Origin: Vicinamibacterales bacterium
GTDB lineage: Bacteria > Acidobacteriota > Vicinamibacteria > Vicinamibacterales > UBA8438
Length of the DNA stretch: 64,000 bases
NCBI GenBank assembly: GCA_937766455.1
Contig: CALLXD010000034.1
Location: 1 to 64,000, forward strand
Direction: 5' to 3'
Position numbers and translations under genes: made by a program. Of this stretch, positions 43,741 to 53,084 are shown piece after piece. The notes beneath the pieces were generated by a model, which was not told the origin of the DNA, searched no databases, and worked only from the letters and a program-made list of their open reading frames with translations. The first letter of the stretch is position 1. Every line of letters begins with the position of its first letter.

Positions 43741-44205
43741 ATGTCCGAGGTAGTGCATACGAGTCGAATGCGCGTCGAGCGGGTGGCTGGTCCCCTGCGA
43801 CATGCGTATCTGGAGGGGTTCGAGGAGCCGATGCGATTCGGCGTTCACGGCGGTATCAAGAAATTCTACGGGGTTGAACCTGAGGAGGATGTGCCGGCCA
43901 CATTGGACTACATGGTCGGCGCGGTCGGCGGTTGACTGCTCGGCACCTTGGCACGCGCACTGGAGGTGCGCGACATTCCGGTCCCGAGAGAGAACCTGCA
44001 GGCTGCCGTCGAAGGTGACATTGAAGCGGTCGACAAGGTCCTACGTATTACCCGCATTCGTGTCCGCTATCGCATCCGGATTCCGGCCGGGACGCGGGAG
44101 AAAGCGGAACGCGCCGTGGCCACCCATCCGACGAAGTGTCCGGCCGCGAACAGCATCCGCGGCTGTATCGACTTGGATATCTCGGCCGACATCACCGAGG
44201 AGTAG
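43741..44205 (+). CDS. OsmC-family peroxiredoxin-like selenoprotein (in-frame TGA read as selenocysteine)
   Basis: A 154-codon gene from ATG 43741, behind a strong AAGGAGGTG. Codon 65 (43933-43935) is TGA. The family is continuous across it: VPATLDYMVGAVGG, then TGA, then LLGTLARALEVRDIPVP. In OsmC proteins this place is GGC(L/F), the peroxidatic cysteine. The second conserved cysteine is present at about 133 (HPTKCPAANS). A perfect hairpin follows 18 bases after the TGA (43954-43972), matching a bacterial SECIS element. OsmC enzymes reduce organic hydroperoxides in the cytoplasm. I infer Sec insertion; a gene caller would split this into a 64-codon piece and an 85-codon piece. The alternative is a TGC-to-TGA error or mutation. 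Confidence 0.88.
43954..43972 (+). promoter_or_regulatory. Bacterial SECIS-like hairpin of the OsmC-family gene
   Basis: CGCGCAC (43954-43960) pairs perfectly with GTGCGCG (43966-43972) around a five-base loop TGGAG. The loop begins 25 bases after the TGA. Bacterial SECIS elements lie just behind the UGA with an apical loop about 16-37 bases away and a G in the first two loop positions; all hold here. It lies within the coding region, as expected in bacteria. Confidence 0.85.
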
Positions 44206-44217
44206 CACTCGCGCGGC

Positions 44218-44715
44218 TCAGGCGATGCGGGCTTTCGCTTCCCAGTAGATCAGCGAGAGACCGAAGCCCAGATTGACGAGGAGGAGGATCGTGGTCTGCG
44301 CGTAGAGGTTGTCGTAGCGGGCCGCGTAGTCGTTGGGACTGCCGAGCGTGGAAATGTTGGCCTCCATCTCGAGTTGCAGCCCGTCGATCTGCCCCGTGAC
44401 GCCGAGCCCTGCGTAGAGGCTGATGCACAACATGGTCACCACGGTGGCCACCCGGATCCCGAGACCCGATGGACGGGGGCCGCGGTAGGTCAGCGTGCCC
44501 AGCGCGCCAAGGAGCACAACGGCTGAGCCATACTCGAAGGCGCGGAACCGCCGGAGCATTTCGCCGAAGACGTCTCCGGCCTCAATGCGACCGGCCGCGC
44601 CGTGGTATCTCTCGAGCACGTCGAAAATAGCTGGCGCGGCGAATGTCCCGAGCGCCACCATGCCCCCGATCCAAAAGACGAGAGCAAACAGGTACAGGGC
44701 TCGCAGAGCAACCAT
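44218..44715 (-). CDS. DUF4149 family membrane protein
   Basis: A 165-residue protein with four membrane helices: LYLFALVFWIGGMVALGTFAAPAIF at 7-31, VVLLGALGTLTY near 67, VATVVTMLCISLYAGLGVTG near 90, and TTILLLVNLGFGLSLIYW near 140. The first helix with GG and the AAPAIF ending is typical of DUF4149 (TMEM205-like) proteins, which have no known activity. It is convergent with the OsmC-family gene and divergent from the DUF255 relative. Confidence 0.78.
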   Translation of the reverse strand: MVALRALYLFALVFWIGGMVALGTFAAPAIFDVLERYHGAAGRIEAGDVFGEMLRRFRAFEYGSAVVLLGALGTLTYRGPRPSGLGIRVATVVTMLCISLYAGLGVTGQIDGLQLEMEANISTLGSPNDYAARYDNLYAQTTILLLVNLGFGLSLIYWEAKARIA

Positions 44716-44736
44716 GGACGCATTATACGCGGCGGC

Positions 44737-46418
44737 ATGACTGGCGGATCTGGCTTGATTCAGTGGCGCGAGTGGTCCAGCGACGCGTTCGCGTCAGCCG
44801 CCCATGAGCGGAAGCCGGTGCTGCTTGCGATGGGGCCGGCCTGGTGTCTGGGGACTGACAAGATGCATCGTGTCAGCTACGGAGACCCGGACGTGGCCCG
44901 AGTCGTGTCGGAGCGGTTCGTGCCGATCCGGGTGGACCCCGATCGGCGACCGGACATCGGGGAGCGATACACACTGGACGGGTGGCCCACGACCGCCTTT
45001 CTCACGCCGGCCGGCGCCCTGCTGGGCGGTGGAGGTCACCTTGACCCCGCGCGTCTGTTGATGGTGCTGACGCAGGTGCTCGACGCGTTCGAGGCGCGGG
45101 GAGAGGAGCGCGTCGCGGATGGTGGCCTCCCTGGCCACACCGGCGAGCGCGGTGACGCACCGTCGGTTCAGCCGTCGTCACCGCTGGATACGGAGGAGGC
45201 GGGCCTGTGGTTGGACGACCAGCTCCGCACCCGCTTTGACCAGGTCTGGGCCGGTTTCGGTCCTGGCGCGAAGCGTGCGCACACAGCGGCCCTGAAAGCC
45301 GCGCTGCTACGCGGTCGGCGCGTCGCCTCGGCCAGCCTGGCCGATATCGTCACGCGGACGCTCGACGCGATCGCTGACGGCGGGCTCGTGGACGCCGTCG
45401 AGGGCGGTTTTTTCCGGTACTGCGAGGAGCCTGATTGGTCCCGACCGCACGTCGAGAAGCTACTGACGCTCAACGCCCGGATGGTCGATCTGCTGCTGAC
45501 GGCGTCACGCATCCTCGATCGGCCGCTGTATGCGGAGCGGGCGGCAGCAACGATTCGATTCGTCCATGACAGATTCGCGGACGCCGACGGTGGCTTCTTT
45601 GCCAGCCAGCGCGCCGACCCAGACTATTCGGCCCTGACCTCGGTCGAGGAGCGTGGGCGGCACGGGGAGCCGCCGGTCGACCGCAGCGTGTACGTCGATG
45701 CCACCGCCACCATGGCCTCGGCCTATGTGCTGGGCGCGGCGGTGCTGGAAGACCGGTCCTTGGTCGAGTTCGCCGCGACCGCAGTGGACCGGGTGGTCAT
45801 GGAGACCTATGAGCGTGGCGGTGGGGTTGGCCACAGCGCTCAGCGGGCCACGTGTGCGCGGGCTGCTGAGTGATCACGTGTCGGCGAGCGCGGCGCTGTT
45901 GGACCTGTACGACGCTGCGGGCAGGCGGTCTACCTCGACATGCCGCAGGAATTGATGGCCTATTGCCAGCAGGAGATGTGGGACGAGGGCGCCGGGTTTC
46001 GAGACCGGATCCGCGGTGGCCCCGATCACCCGCCGCCGATCGGTCTGCTGCGAGAGCCGCATCGACCGTTTCAGCTGAACTGTGATGCCGCGGTCGTCTT
46101 GGGCCGTCTCGCGACCCTGACCGAGGAGGCCCATACCAGGCGGATGCGGTCCGCGTGCTGGCCAGCCAGACGTCGGTCTACCAGGCACGTGGTCTCGACG
46201 GGGCGGACTATGTGCTGGCGCTCGAGCAGCTTCAGGCACTGGACACGCCTGACCTGGTCGCTGTGGCGGCCCTGCCCGCCACCCCCTCCCTCGCCCCCGC
46301 ATCGGCACTCGCGCGCCATCCATGCGTGCCGTCTGACGCTCGTCCGGTCAGCGCTCCGGTTGGCAGTCGGCACATGACGGCGCCGTGCTACACTTCGGGC
46401 CCCGGAGGACCCCTTTGA
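44737..46418 (+). pseudogene. DUF255 thioredoxin-domain protein (YyaL-like), broken by three frameshifts
   Basis: The first 378 codons from ATG 44737 give an N-terminal thioredoxin-like domain (PVLLAMGPAWCLGTDKM, VPIRVDPDRRPDIGERYTLDGWPTTAF) and the start of an alpha/alpha toroid (VDAVEGGFFRYCEEPDWSRPHVEKLL). The frame then changes near 45845-45850 (to RVRGLLSDHVSASAALLDLYD), near 45910-45915 (to GQAVYLDMPQELMAYCQQEM) and near 46135-46145 (to VLASQTSVYQARGLDGADYV). The usual second cysteine of the thioredoxin motif is replaced by Thr (CLGT). The final stop overlaps the transketolase TTG. The family's function is unknown. The three breaks may be assembly errors or gene decay. Confidence 0.7.
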
Positions 46419-48296
46419 CAGTTGATCGCACCCCACAGTTGCCCGCTCTTCGTAACATTGCCACCAAGCTTCGTATCGAGTCGGTCCGCGCGACCGCCAC
46501 GGCCGGCAGCGGTCATCCCACGAGCTGCTGTTCAGCCGCGGAGGTGATGGCCGCGCTGTTCTTCGCCCAGATGCGGTTCGATCCCCAGGATCCGGGGTGC
46601 GAGGACAACGACCGCTTCGTGCTGTCCAAGGGGCATGCCGCGCCGGTTTTGTACGCGGCGTGGGCCGAAGCTGGCGTCATCGCCCATGACGCGCTCTCGT
46701 CGCTTCGCGACTCGACTCCGATCTCGAGGGGCACCCCACCCCGAGGTTGCCGTTCGTCGACGTGGCCACCGGGTCGCTCGGTCAGGGAATCTGTGCGGCG
46801 GTGGGTATTGCGCTCAATGCCCGTCGCATCGGGTCCAGCTACCGCACGTATGTGTTGCTGGGTGATGGGGAGTCGGCCGAGGGTTCGGTGTGGGAGGCGG
46901 CTCAGGCGGCCGCGCAGTTGCGGCTCGACAACCTGTGTGCCGTGATCGATGTCAACGCCCTGGGGCAGAGCCGAGAAACACAGTGGGGCCACGACATGGA
47001 GTCCTACGCGGCCAGGTGGCGTGCCTTCGGGTGGCACACCCTGGTAGTGGATGGGCACGATCTGGCCGCGGTGCTGGCCGCGCTCGACGAGGCGGCAGAG
47101 ACGTCTGGCCGCCCGACGATGATCCTCGCGCGTACGCTGAAGGGCAAGGGCATCTCCTTCGTCGAAGGCCGCGACGGATGGCACGGGAAGCCATTGACCG
47201 GCGACAACCTGACCCGGCGCTCGGGGAACTCGAAGGACAGCTCGGCTCACCGACCGACAATCCGCCGATTCCGCCCGCACCCCGCCGCGGCGCGGCGCCT
47301 CTCGCACCGCCGGACGGGGCTGCGATTCGCCTGCCAGCGTATGAAGCCGGCAGCGGGGTGGCGACCCGCGAGGCCTACGGTGCCGCCTTGGCGGCACTGG
47401 GCAGCGGCGACCCCCGAGTTGTGGCGCTTGATGCTGACGTCAAGAACTCGACCTTCAGCGACAAGTTCGAACAGCAGCACCCCGATCGCTTCTATCAACT
47501 GTTTATCGCCGAGCAGGTCATGGTCGGCGCGGCGCTTGGATTGGCCAGCCGGGGCGCCATTCCGTTTCCGTCGACGTTCGCCTGCTTTCTCACACGTGCC
47601 GCCGATTTCATCCGCATGGGCGGCATTGGCAACGTGAACATCAAGTTGGCTGGATCGCACGCGGGTGTGTCGATCGGCGAAGACGGCCCGTCGCAGATGG
47701 CGCTGGAGGACCTGGCGATGATGCGAGGTGTCCCGGAATGCGTCGTCCTCTATCCCTGTGACGCGGTCAGTGCCGGGCGTCTCGTGGTGGTCTCGGCGGC
47801 CCACACGGGGATGACCTACATGCGGACCTCGCGTCCCAAGACGCCGGTCATCTACACCGAGGATGACGAGTTCGTCATCGGTGGATCGAAGGTGTTGCGC
47901 GAAAGCCCGAACGACGTGGCCACGGTGGTCGCGGCCGGGGTGACCGTGTTCGAGGCGCTGGCCGCGCATGACGCGCTCCTCAAGGTCGGGGTCCATCTGC
48001 GTGTCATTGACGCCTATTCCGTGCAGCCGATCGACGGGGAGACCATGGTGCGGGCCGGTGAAGCCACGGGGTCTCGCCTGATTACCGTCGAGGACCACTA
48101 CGCAGCCGGCGGGCTGGGCGACGCGGTGAGCGACGCGGTGGCGTCGCACGGCATCACCGTGACCCGGTTGGCGGTCCGCGCTGTGCCGCGTAGCGGCAAA
48201 GGCGATCAACTGCTGGACCGTTTCGGCATCTCGTCCACGCAGATTGTCGCCGCGGTTCAGGCGCAGGTCGCCGCCGCATCTGCATCGCCGGCCTAG
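46415..48296 (+). CDS. tkt: Transketolase (short, eukaryote-like type), with two frameshifts
   Basis: About 627 residues when repaired. It starts at TTG 46415 behind GGAGGA and overlaps the preceding stop. The N-terminal TPP domain has [20 protein letters not shown] and [15 protein letters not shown]; then [10 protein letters not shown] and [19 protein letters not shown] with [13 protein letters not shown]; the pyrimidine domain has [18 protein letters not shown] and [22 protein letters not shown]; the C-terminal domain has [11 protein letters not shown]. It moves two-carbon units in the pentose phosphate pathway. The frame changes at about 46703-46707 and 47212-47216; adding one C at each site restores [11 protein letters not shown] and [11 protein letters not shown]. 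The [10 protein letters not shown] motif resembles human-type TKT more than E. coli TktA. Confidence 0.85.
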
Positions 48297-48410
48297 ACCT
48301 CGCCGCAAGACCCGCACGTTTTTCCATGCCGCCGTCGGGCCCTATCGGCTCGTCCCGGGAGTAGAATGGCCGGGTTAAGACGTGCACCAGACAGAAGGAA
48401 GGTTACTTCC

Positions 48411-50168
48411 ATGAAACTTCATCGCGTGAGGGCATGGCTCGGGATCGGTGGCGGCCTCGTCGCTGCCGGTTTCATCGCAGGCGCCTTGGTAACCGGTCAA
48501 AGTCGGAACCAGGACGGCGATGGGCGGGCGGATGGGCGGCCGGCTGGTCAGCCGGACGGCCAGGCGTTGGGGCACGGTTACGCTCGTCCCGCCCGGAGTC
48601 CCCACGGCAGTCGGTCCGAGGTGATCGCGCCCTACGGCATGGTGGCCGCCAGTCACCCGCTGGCCGCGCAGGTTGGCATCGACATCCTCAAGGCCGGGGG
48701 GAATGCCATTGACGCGGCGGTGGCGGTCAATGCGGTCTTGGGGCTCGTCGAACCGCACATGAACGGGGTGGGCGGCGACCTGTTCGCGATCGTGTGGGAC
48801 AACGAGACACAGCGGCTGCACGGACTCAATGCGACCGGCCGGTCGCCCTACGAGATTAATCAGCAGGTCTTTGAGCGTCAGAATCTCGAGCGCGTGCCTG
48901 GCACGGGGCCGTTGACCTGGACGGTGCCGGGCGCGGTCGACGGGTGGGACCAGTTGCTGACGCGGTTTGGGACCATGGGCTTTGCCGAGGTGCTCGCACC
49001 CGCCATTGCGTACGCGCGCGATGGATTTCCGGTGAGCGAGATCATCCAGGGCCAGTGGGCGGCGTCCGAGGCCTCGCTGGCCGAGTGGCCAACCTCCGCG
49101 GCGACCTACCTACCGAACGGACGCCCACCGGCCGTCGGCGAGGTGTTCAAGAACCCCGGGTTGGTGCGCACCTACGAGGCGATCGCGACGGGGGGACGGG
49201 ATGCGTTCTATCGAGGCGAGATTGCTCGGAAGATCGTCGCGTTCAGCGAATCGAACGGCGGGTACTTCACGGCACGTGACTTCGAAGATCACACGTCGGC
49301 CTGGGTGGAGCCGGTCACCTCCAGCTATCGGGGTCACGACATCTGGGAGATTCCTCCAAACAGTTCCGGCATCGTCGCGCTGATGATGCTCAACATCCTG
49401 GAAGGCTACGATATGGCCTCGCTGGGACAGAACTCCGCGGCGGCCATTCACCGCATCGTTGAGGCGAAGAAGCTCGCCTTTGCCGATCGCGATCGCTTCG
49501 TGGCCGATCCAGACGCCAATCGGCTGCCAGTCTCTGAGCTGATCTCAAAGGCCTATGGGGACACGCGTCGTGCGCTGATTGACCCCACTCGGGCCTCGCG
49601 CTCGGTCAGCGCAGGGGACCCGACCGAGACGGTCTACCTCACGGTGGTCGACAAGGATCGGAATGCGGTCTCGCTCATTGAGAGTATTTTTGGCTCATTT
49701 GGTTCCAAGGTCGTACCGGCGGATCTCGGGTTCGCGCTGCAAAACCGGGGTTCCGGTTTCTCGCTGGAAGCTGGACACTTCAATGCGCTCGCGCCGCACA
49801 AGCGGTCGCTGCACACGAACATGCCCGCCTTCGTGACCAAGGACGGAAAGCCGTGGATGTCGTTCGGGGTCATGGGCGGCGATATGCAGCCGCAGGGTCA
49901 TACCCAGGTGCTGTCGAACATCATCGATTTTGGGATGAATCTGCAGGAGGCGGGTGATGCCGCCCGGGTGCGCCACGGCGGAAGCGTCATGGTGGAACCC
50001 GGCGTGACCGATGAGGTGATTGCAGAACTCGAGCGCATGGGGCACGAGGTGCGTCGCGCCGGTGGCGGCGGTATGGGCGGCTACCAGGCGATCATGATCA
50101 ACCCGGACACCGGCATGCTGCACGGCGGTACCGACCCCCGCAAAGATGGCGTGGTCGTCGGCTACTAG
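48411..50168 (+). CDS. ggt: Gamma-glutamyltransferase (gamma-glutamyl transpeptidase)
   Basis: A 585-residue exported enzyme. The signal/anchor segment covers about 8-28 (GIGGGLVAAGFIAGALV) and is followed by a Gly/Asp-rich linker. The core has GMVAASHPLAAQVGIDILKAGGNAIDAAVA near 77, MNGVGGDLFAIVWD near 120, the predicted cleavage/nucleophile Thr in TETVYLTVVDKDRNAVSLI near 405, and C-terminal GGDMQPQGHTQVLSNIIDFGM. It self-cleaves into two subunits and hydrolyses or transfers gamma-glutamyl groups in the periplasm. ATG 48411 (MKLHRVRAW) was chosen over one 15 codons upstream. It stands alone between the transketolase and the convergent methyltransferase gene. Confidence 0.9.
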   Translation: MKLHRVRAWLGIGGGLVAAGFIAGALVTGQSRNQDGDGRADGRPAGQPDGQALGHGYARPARSPHGSRSEVIAPYGMVAASHPLAAQVGIDILKAGGNAIDAAVAVNAVLGLVEPHMNGVGGDLFAIVWDNETQRLHGLNATGRSPYEINQQVFERQNLERVPGTGPLTWTVPGAVDGWDQLLTRFGTMGFAEVLAPAIAYARDGFPVSEIIQGQWAASEASLAEWPTSAATYLPNGRPPAVGEVFKNPGLVRTYEAIATGGRDAFYRGEIARKIVAFSESNGGYFTARDFEDHTSAWVEPVTSSYRGHDIWEIPPNSSGIVALMMLNILEGYDMASLGQNSAAAIHRIVEAKKLAFADRDRFVADPDANRLPVSELISKAYGDTRRALIDPTRASRSVSAGDPTETVYLTVVDKDRNAVSLIESIFGSFGSKVVPADLGFALQNRGSGFSLEAGHFNALAPHKRSLHTNMPAFVTKDGKPWMSFGVMGGDMQPQGHTQVLSNIIDFGMNLQEAGDAARVRHGGSVMVEPGVTDEVIAELERMGHEVRRAGGGGMGGYQAIMINPDTGMLHGGTDPRKDGVVVGY

Positions 50169-50222
50169 ACGGCCGTCGATCGCCGCGTTGGGTGCTGGGC
50201 GTCGCTTGTCCGCGCCAGGCCC

Positions 50223-51176
50223 TCACCGGGTCTTGCGCGCGCGCCACGCTGTCGTGCTGGCGCCCCGACGTACCGTTCCGGTCATCTCGGTGTCGTTGAC
50301 CTGGCCAAGATAGCGGGCGTCCCCGACGCGGAAGCTGATCTCGCGTCCGCGCAGCCGACCCTCTTCGACGTCCTGGGTGCGGCCGTTCCCGCGTAGATGG
50401 CCCGATGCCATCTGGAACTGTTGCTCAAACGTCAGCTCGACATCTCCCTCCTGGCCGTCGAGCCGCCAGGTGCCATCCACCTTGGCTGGCACGACCCAGA
50501 ACAGCGCCGTGCAAAAGCCCGGACACGGGTCGAGCACCACTGTCTCGTCCGGGGTCCAGCCTGGTGCGTCCGGGTCGCTGTCAGACCCGCCCATGTCCCA
50601 GGTGTTGGACACGATGCGGGTGCCTGGCGCAAGTCCCAGCAGGGTCGGCCGCAGTCGCGAATTGATGTCTGGCAACAGGAACATGGTGATCACGGTCGCC
50701 GGGGTCAGGTCGACCGTAAACAGATCCGCAGCCAGAAACTCGGTGCGGTTTGCCACCCCCGCGTCGAGGGCCCGTTGTCTGGAGGTCGCCACCAGGTTGG
50801 GCTCGAGTTCCACCCCGAGCGCGCGCGCGCCACGCTGAGCCGCCGCGATGACGGTGCGGCCGTCACCAGAGCCCAGATCGATCACGAAGTCCTCCCCGGT
50901 CACGCCGGCCATGTCCAGCATGGTGTCGACCAGGACATCGGGGGTTGGCACCCAGGGTACGTCCTTACCCTCCTGGCCGATGACGATGACCGGAGCAATC
51001 TGTCCTCGAGCCGCGACGGGACAGCACAGCCACACGGCGACCGCCAGCGCTGCGGTACGTCGCGGGAGCGCTCGGGCCCTCGGGTCGTAACGGGCGCGCG
51101 TGGGCAGGATGCGGTCCCAGGCGGGGCTGACCGACCTGCGTGAACGCGGCGATGGATCGGAGGTCCTGGGCCGCAC
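50223..51176 (-). CDS. Class I SAM-dependent methyltransferase-fold protein with signal peptide
   Basis: A 317-residue protein. Residues about 38-60 form a signal-like segment (RRTAALAVAVWLCCPVAARGQ). The Rossmann motif I FVIDLGSGDGRTVIAAAQRGARALGVELEP is near 98-127 (in pieces of VIDLGSGDGR and GVELEPN), followed by FLAADLF and ATVITMFLLPDINSRLRP. A C-terminal beta-rich tail of about 100 residues (VELTFEQQFQMASGHL, AWRARKTR) is not recognised. A methyltransferase in the periplasm would lack SAM, so either the N-terminus is not cleaved or the fold serves another role. It lies three bases from the cytochrome gene. Confidence 0.75.
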   Translation of the reverse strand: MRPRTSDPSPRSRRSVSPAWDRILPTRARYDPRARALPRRTAALAVAVWLCCPVAARGQIAPVIVIGQEGKDVPWVPTPDVLVDTMLDMAGVTGEDFVIDLGSGDGRTVIAAAQRGARALGVELEPNLVATSRQRALDAGVANRTEFLAADLFTVDLTPATVITMFLLPDINSRLRPTLLGLAPGTRIVSNTWDMGGSDSDPDAPGWTPDETVVLDPCPGFCTALFWVVPAKVDGTWRLDGQEGDVELTFEQQFQMASGHLRGNGRTQDVEEGRLRGREISFRVGDARYLGQVNDTEMTGTVRRGASTTAWRARKTR

Positions 51177-51179
51177 GAC

Positions 51180-51770
51180 TCAGCGCACTTCAGGACCGCC
51201 GCGGCGGTCATCGGGGACGAATCGACCGCGGGCTGGCATGACCACGTCTGGCAAGGTGGTCGCGTTCATGACCGCGTCGGTGGCGATAATGTCGTTCTTG
51301 CTCAGAATCCACGCAACCAGGCTGTAGACCTCATCGGGGGTCAGGGTGCCGGGTGCGTTCCGTGGCATGGCCCGATTGATGTAGTCGTAGAGGGTGGTGG
51401 CATAGGGCCAGTAGTTGCCCACCGTCGGTCGCCGGCTGTCCGGGTCGCGGCCTACGACTGGAGCCGCGGTGCTACCCTCGCCCTCTACGCCGTGACAGAC
51501 ACCGCACGCACGAGCCCAGGTGCGCGCGCCTTCGGCCGCCGTGCCCTGTCCCACCGGGAGCCCCGTGCCGTCTGGCATCACGTCAATGTCGAGCGTCTCG
51601 ATCTCGCTCGTGCGGGCCGCTCGACCCAGCCCAAAGGTCGCTGGGTGGTCCGATGCGGCGACCGGCTGCTGGCCGGCCGCGGCCGGTGCCGCCAACCAGA
51701 GGACCCCCAGCGCTGTGGTCATCAGGCAGAGGTGGGTGATCCAGAGGTGGGCCGATCGCCTGGCCGTCAT
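51180..51770 (-). CDS. c-type cytochrome, partner of the SoxC-like dehydrogenase
   Basis: A 196-residue protein with a signal peptide (ALGVLWLAAPAAAGQ near 20-34) and one haem c motif CGVCH near 91. The distal methionine is probably in INRAMPRNAPGTLTPDEVYSLVAW near 133. This layout matches the SorB/SoxD-like cytochrome subunits that accept electrons from sulfite or sulfane dehydrogenases. The start overlaps the dehydrogenase stop by four bases, so the two are coupled. It should act in the periplasm. Confidence 0.87.
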   Translation of the reverse strand: MTARRSAHLWITHLCLMTTALGVLWLAAPAAAGQQPVAASDHPATFGLGRAARTSEIETLDIDVMPDGTGLPVGQGTAAEGARTWARACGVCHGVEGEGSTAAPVVGRDPDSRRPTVGNYWPYATTLYDYINRAMPRNAPGTLTPDEVYSLVAWILSKNDIIATDAVMNATTLPDVVMPARGRFVPDDRRGGPEVR

Positions 51771-53005
51771 GATCGCAGCCGCTCCGCCCCGAATAGCATC
51801 CGGCCGTCGTCACCCACCGTCCAGGAGGTAATCGGGTTCTGGTGATACCGGGTCCCGGGTCCGCGCGCCGCTTGCAACGCCTCCCAGGTCGGCTGCACGT
51901 AACCGGTCTCGTCGGTGGCCCGGCTCATGATTTCGGCCGGGTCGCCGTCCCACTGCCACAGGTGTCGAAAGCGCACGTGCGCCTTCGGGAGCACTGGGCC
52001 TTGCAGGATGGCGGCGTGCCATGTCGCGCCCCCATCGGTGCTCACTTCGACGCCGGTGATCCGCCCGCGTCCGCTCCAGGCCAGACCCCGGATTTCGTGC
52101 CACCCCGGTTCGATCACGCGGGGGTAGGCCGGATCGGTGATGATCGACCGCGCATCCATCACGAAGCTGAACTGGCGGACGGTGTTACCGCCGTCCAGCG
52201 GGTCGGTGTATTTCGAGGTTTCTTCCCGAGTCATGAACGGCTGGTCGGCCAGCTCGATGCGGCGCAGCCACTTGACGCTCGCATTCCCTTCCCAGCCCGG
52301 GAGCAGGAGGCGTGCCGGATACCCGTTCCCCGGCATCAAGGCGTCGCCGTTCTGCGCGTAGACGATCATCGCGTCGTCGAACGCCTTGTCCATCGGGACG
52401 CTCCGCGTCATCACGGCCGCGTCCTGACCCTCCGCGAGTAACCATGTCGCGCTCGGTTGTGCCCCGACCTCCCGGAGTACGGTCGACAGCAACACACCGG
52501 TCCATTCCGTCTGGCTCGTGAGCCCGCACACCATTTGTGGGAGGGTCTCAGGTGTACCGCGCCGCAGGTTGCCTGAGCACTCCAGGAAGCAGGTACGGGA
52601 GGTGGCCGGAAACTGCTGGAGGTCCGCCAGGCTGAACACGGTCGGGCGGTCAACCAGGCCATGAATCAGGAGTTCGTAGCGGGCCGGATCGATATTCGGC
52701 ACGCCCCCGTGGTGCCGTTCGAAGTGCAGGTCCGCTGGCGTGATGGTGCCCCGCAGGTCCTGGAGGGGGGTGCGCGACGAGGTCGTGCTCGGGTCTCGCC
52801 GTGGCGTTACGAATGACGACCGCTGGTCGACTTCGTTCGGGCCGCGCCCGGCGCGGCGGGTCGTGTCGACCGACTGCTGCCCGGAGACCGGCGCCACCGT
52901 TGCGGCCCCAACCGCGCCGGCGGCTCCCGCCAACAGTGCCCGTCGCGTCAGTCGCCGCCCGTCCTGTCCACGGAGGTCTCCGTGGCGTGTGTGTGGCTTG
53001 GTCAT
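51767..53005 (-). CDS. SoxC/SorA-like molybdopterin sulfite (sulfane) dehydrogenase
   Basis: A 412-residue Tat substrate: RRLTRRALLAGAAGAVGAA near 17-35. The sulfite-oxidase-fold Moco domain contains RYELLIHGLVDRPTVFSLADL, the molybdenum-ligand cysteine in CFLECSGN, and GYPARLLLPGWEGNASVKWLRRIEL (in pieces). The C-terminal Mo-co dimerisation domain has RGLAWSGRGRITGVEVSTDGG. It oxidises sulfite or Sox-bound sulfane in the periplasm, passing electrons to the coupled cytochrome. ATG 53005 (MTKPHTRHG) was chosen because it places the Tat motif near the N-terminus. Other sox genes are absent, so SorAB-like sulfite oxidation is as likely as the Sox cycle. Its cofactor links it to the modABC genes in the same window. 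Confidence 0.88.
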   Translation of the reverse strand: MTKPHTRHGDLRGQDGRRLTRRALLAGAAGAVGAATVAPVSGQQSVDTTRRAGRGPNEVDQRSSFVTPRRDPSTTSSRTPLQDLRGTITPADLHFERHHGGVPNIDPARYELLIHGLVDRPTVFSLADLQQFPATSRTCFLECSGNLRRGTPETLPQMVCGLTSQTEWTGVLLSTVLREVGAQPSATWLLAEGQDAAVMTRSVPMDKAFDDAMIVYAQNGDALMPGNGYPARLLLPGWEGNASVKWLRRIELADQPFMTREETSKYTDPLDGGNTVRQFSFVMDARSIITDPAYPRVIEPGWHEIRGLAWSGRGRITGVEVSTDGGATWHAAILQGPVLPKAHVRFRHLWQWDGDPAEIMSRATDETGYVQPTWEALQAARGPGTRYHQNPITSWTVGDDGRMLFGAERLRS

Positions 53006-53084
53006 GGTCGCTCTCCGCGCCACCGGCTCGGTAACCGGGTGGGCCGCTCTAGCCGCCAAGGACCCCACTGGGCGTCTGGTCAGT

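Noticed and set aside
45871..45873. TGA in the DUF255 relative as a third selenocysteine codon
   Set aside because: It appears only after a frameshift; the family sequence continues in a different frame and no cysteine is expected there.
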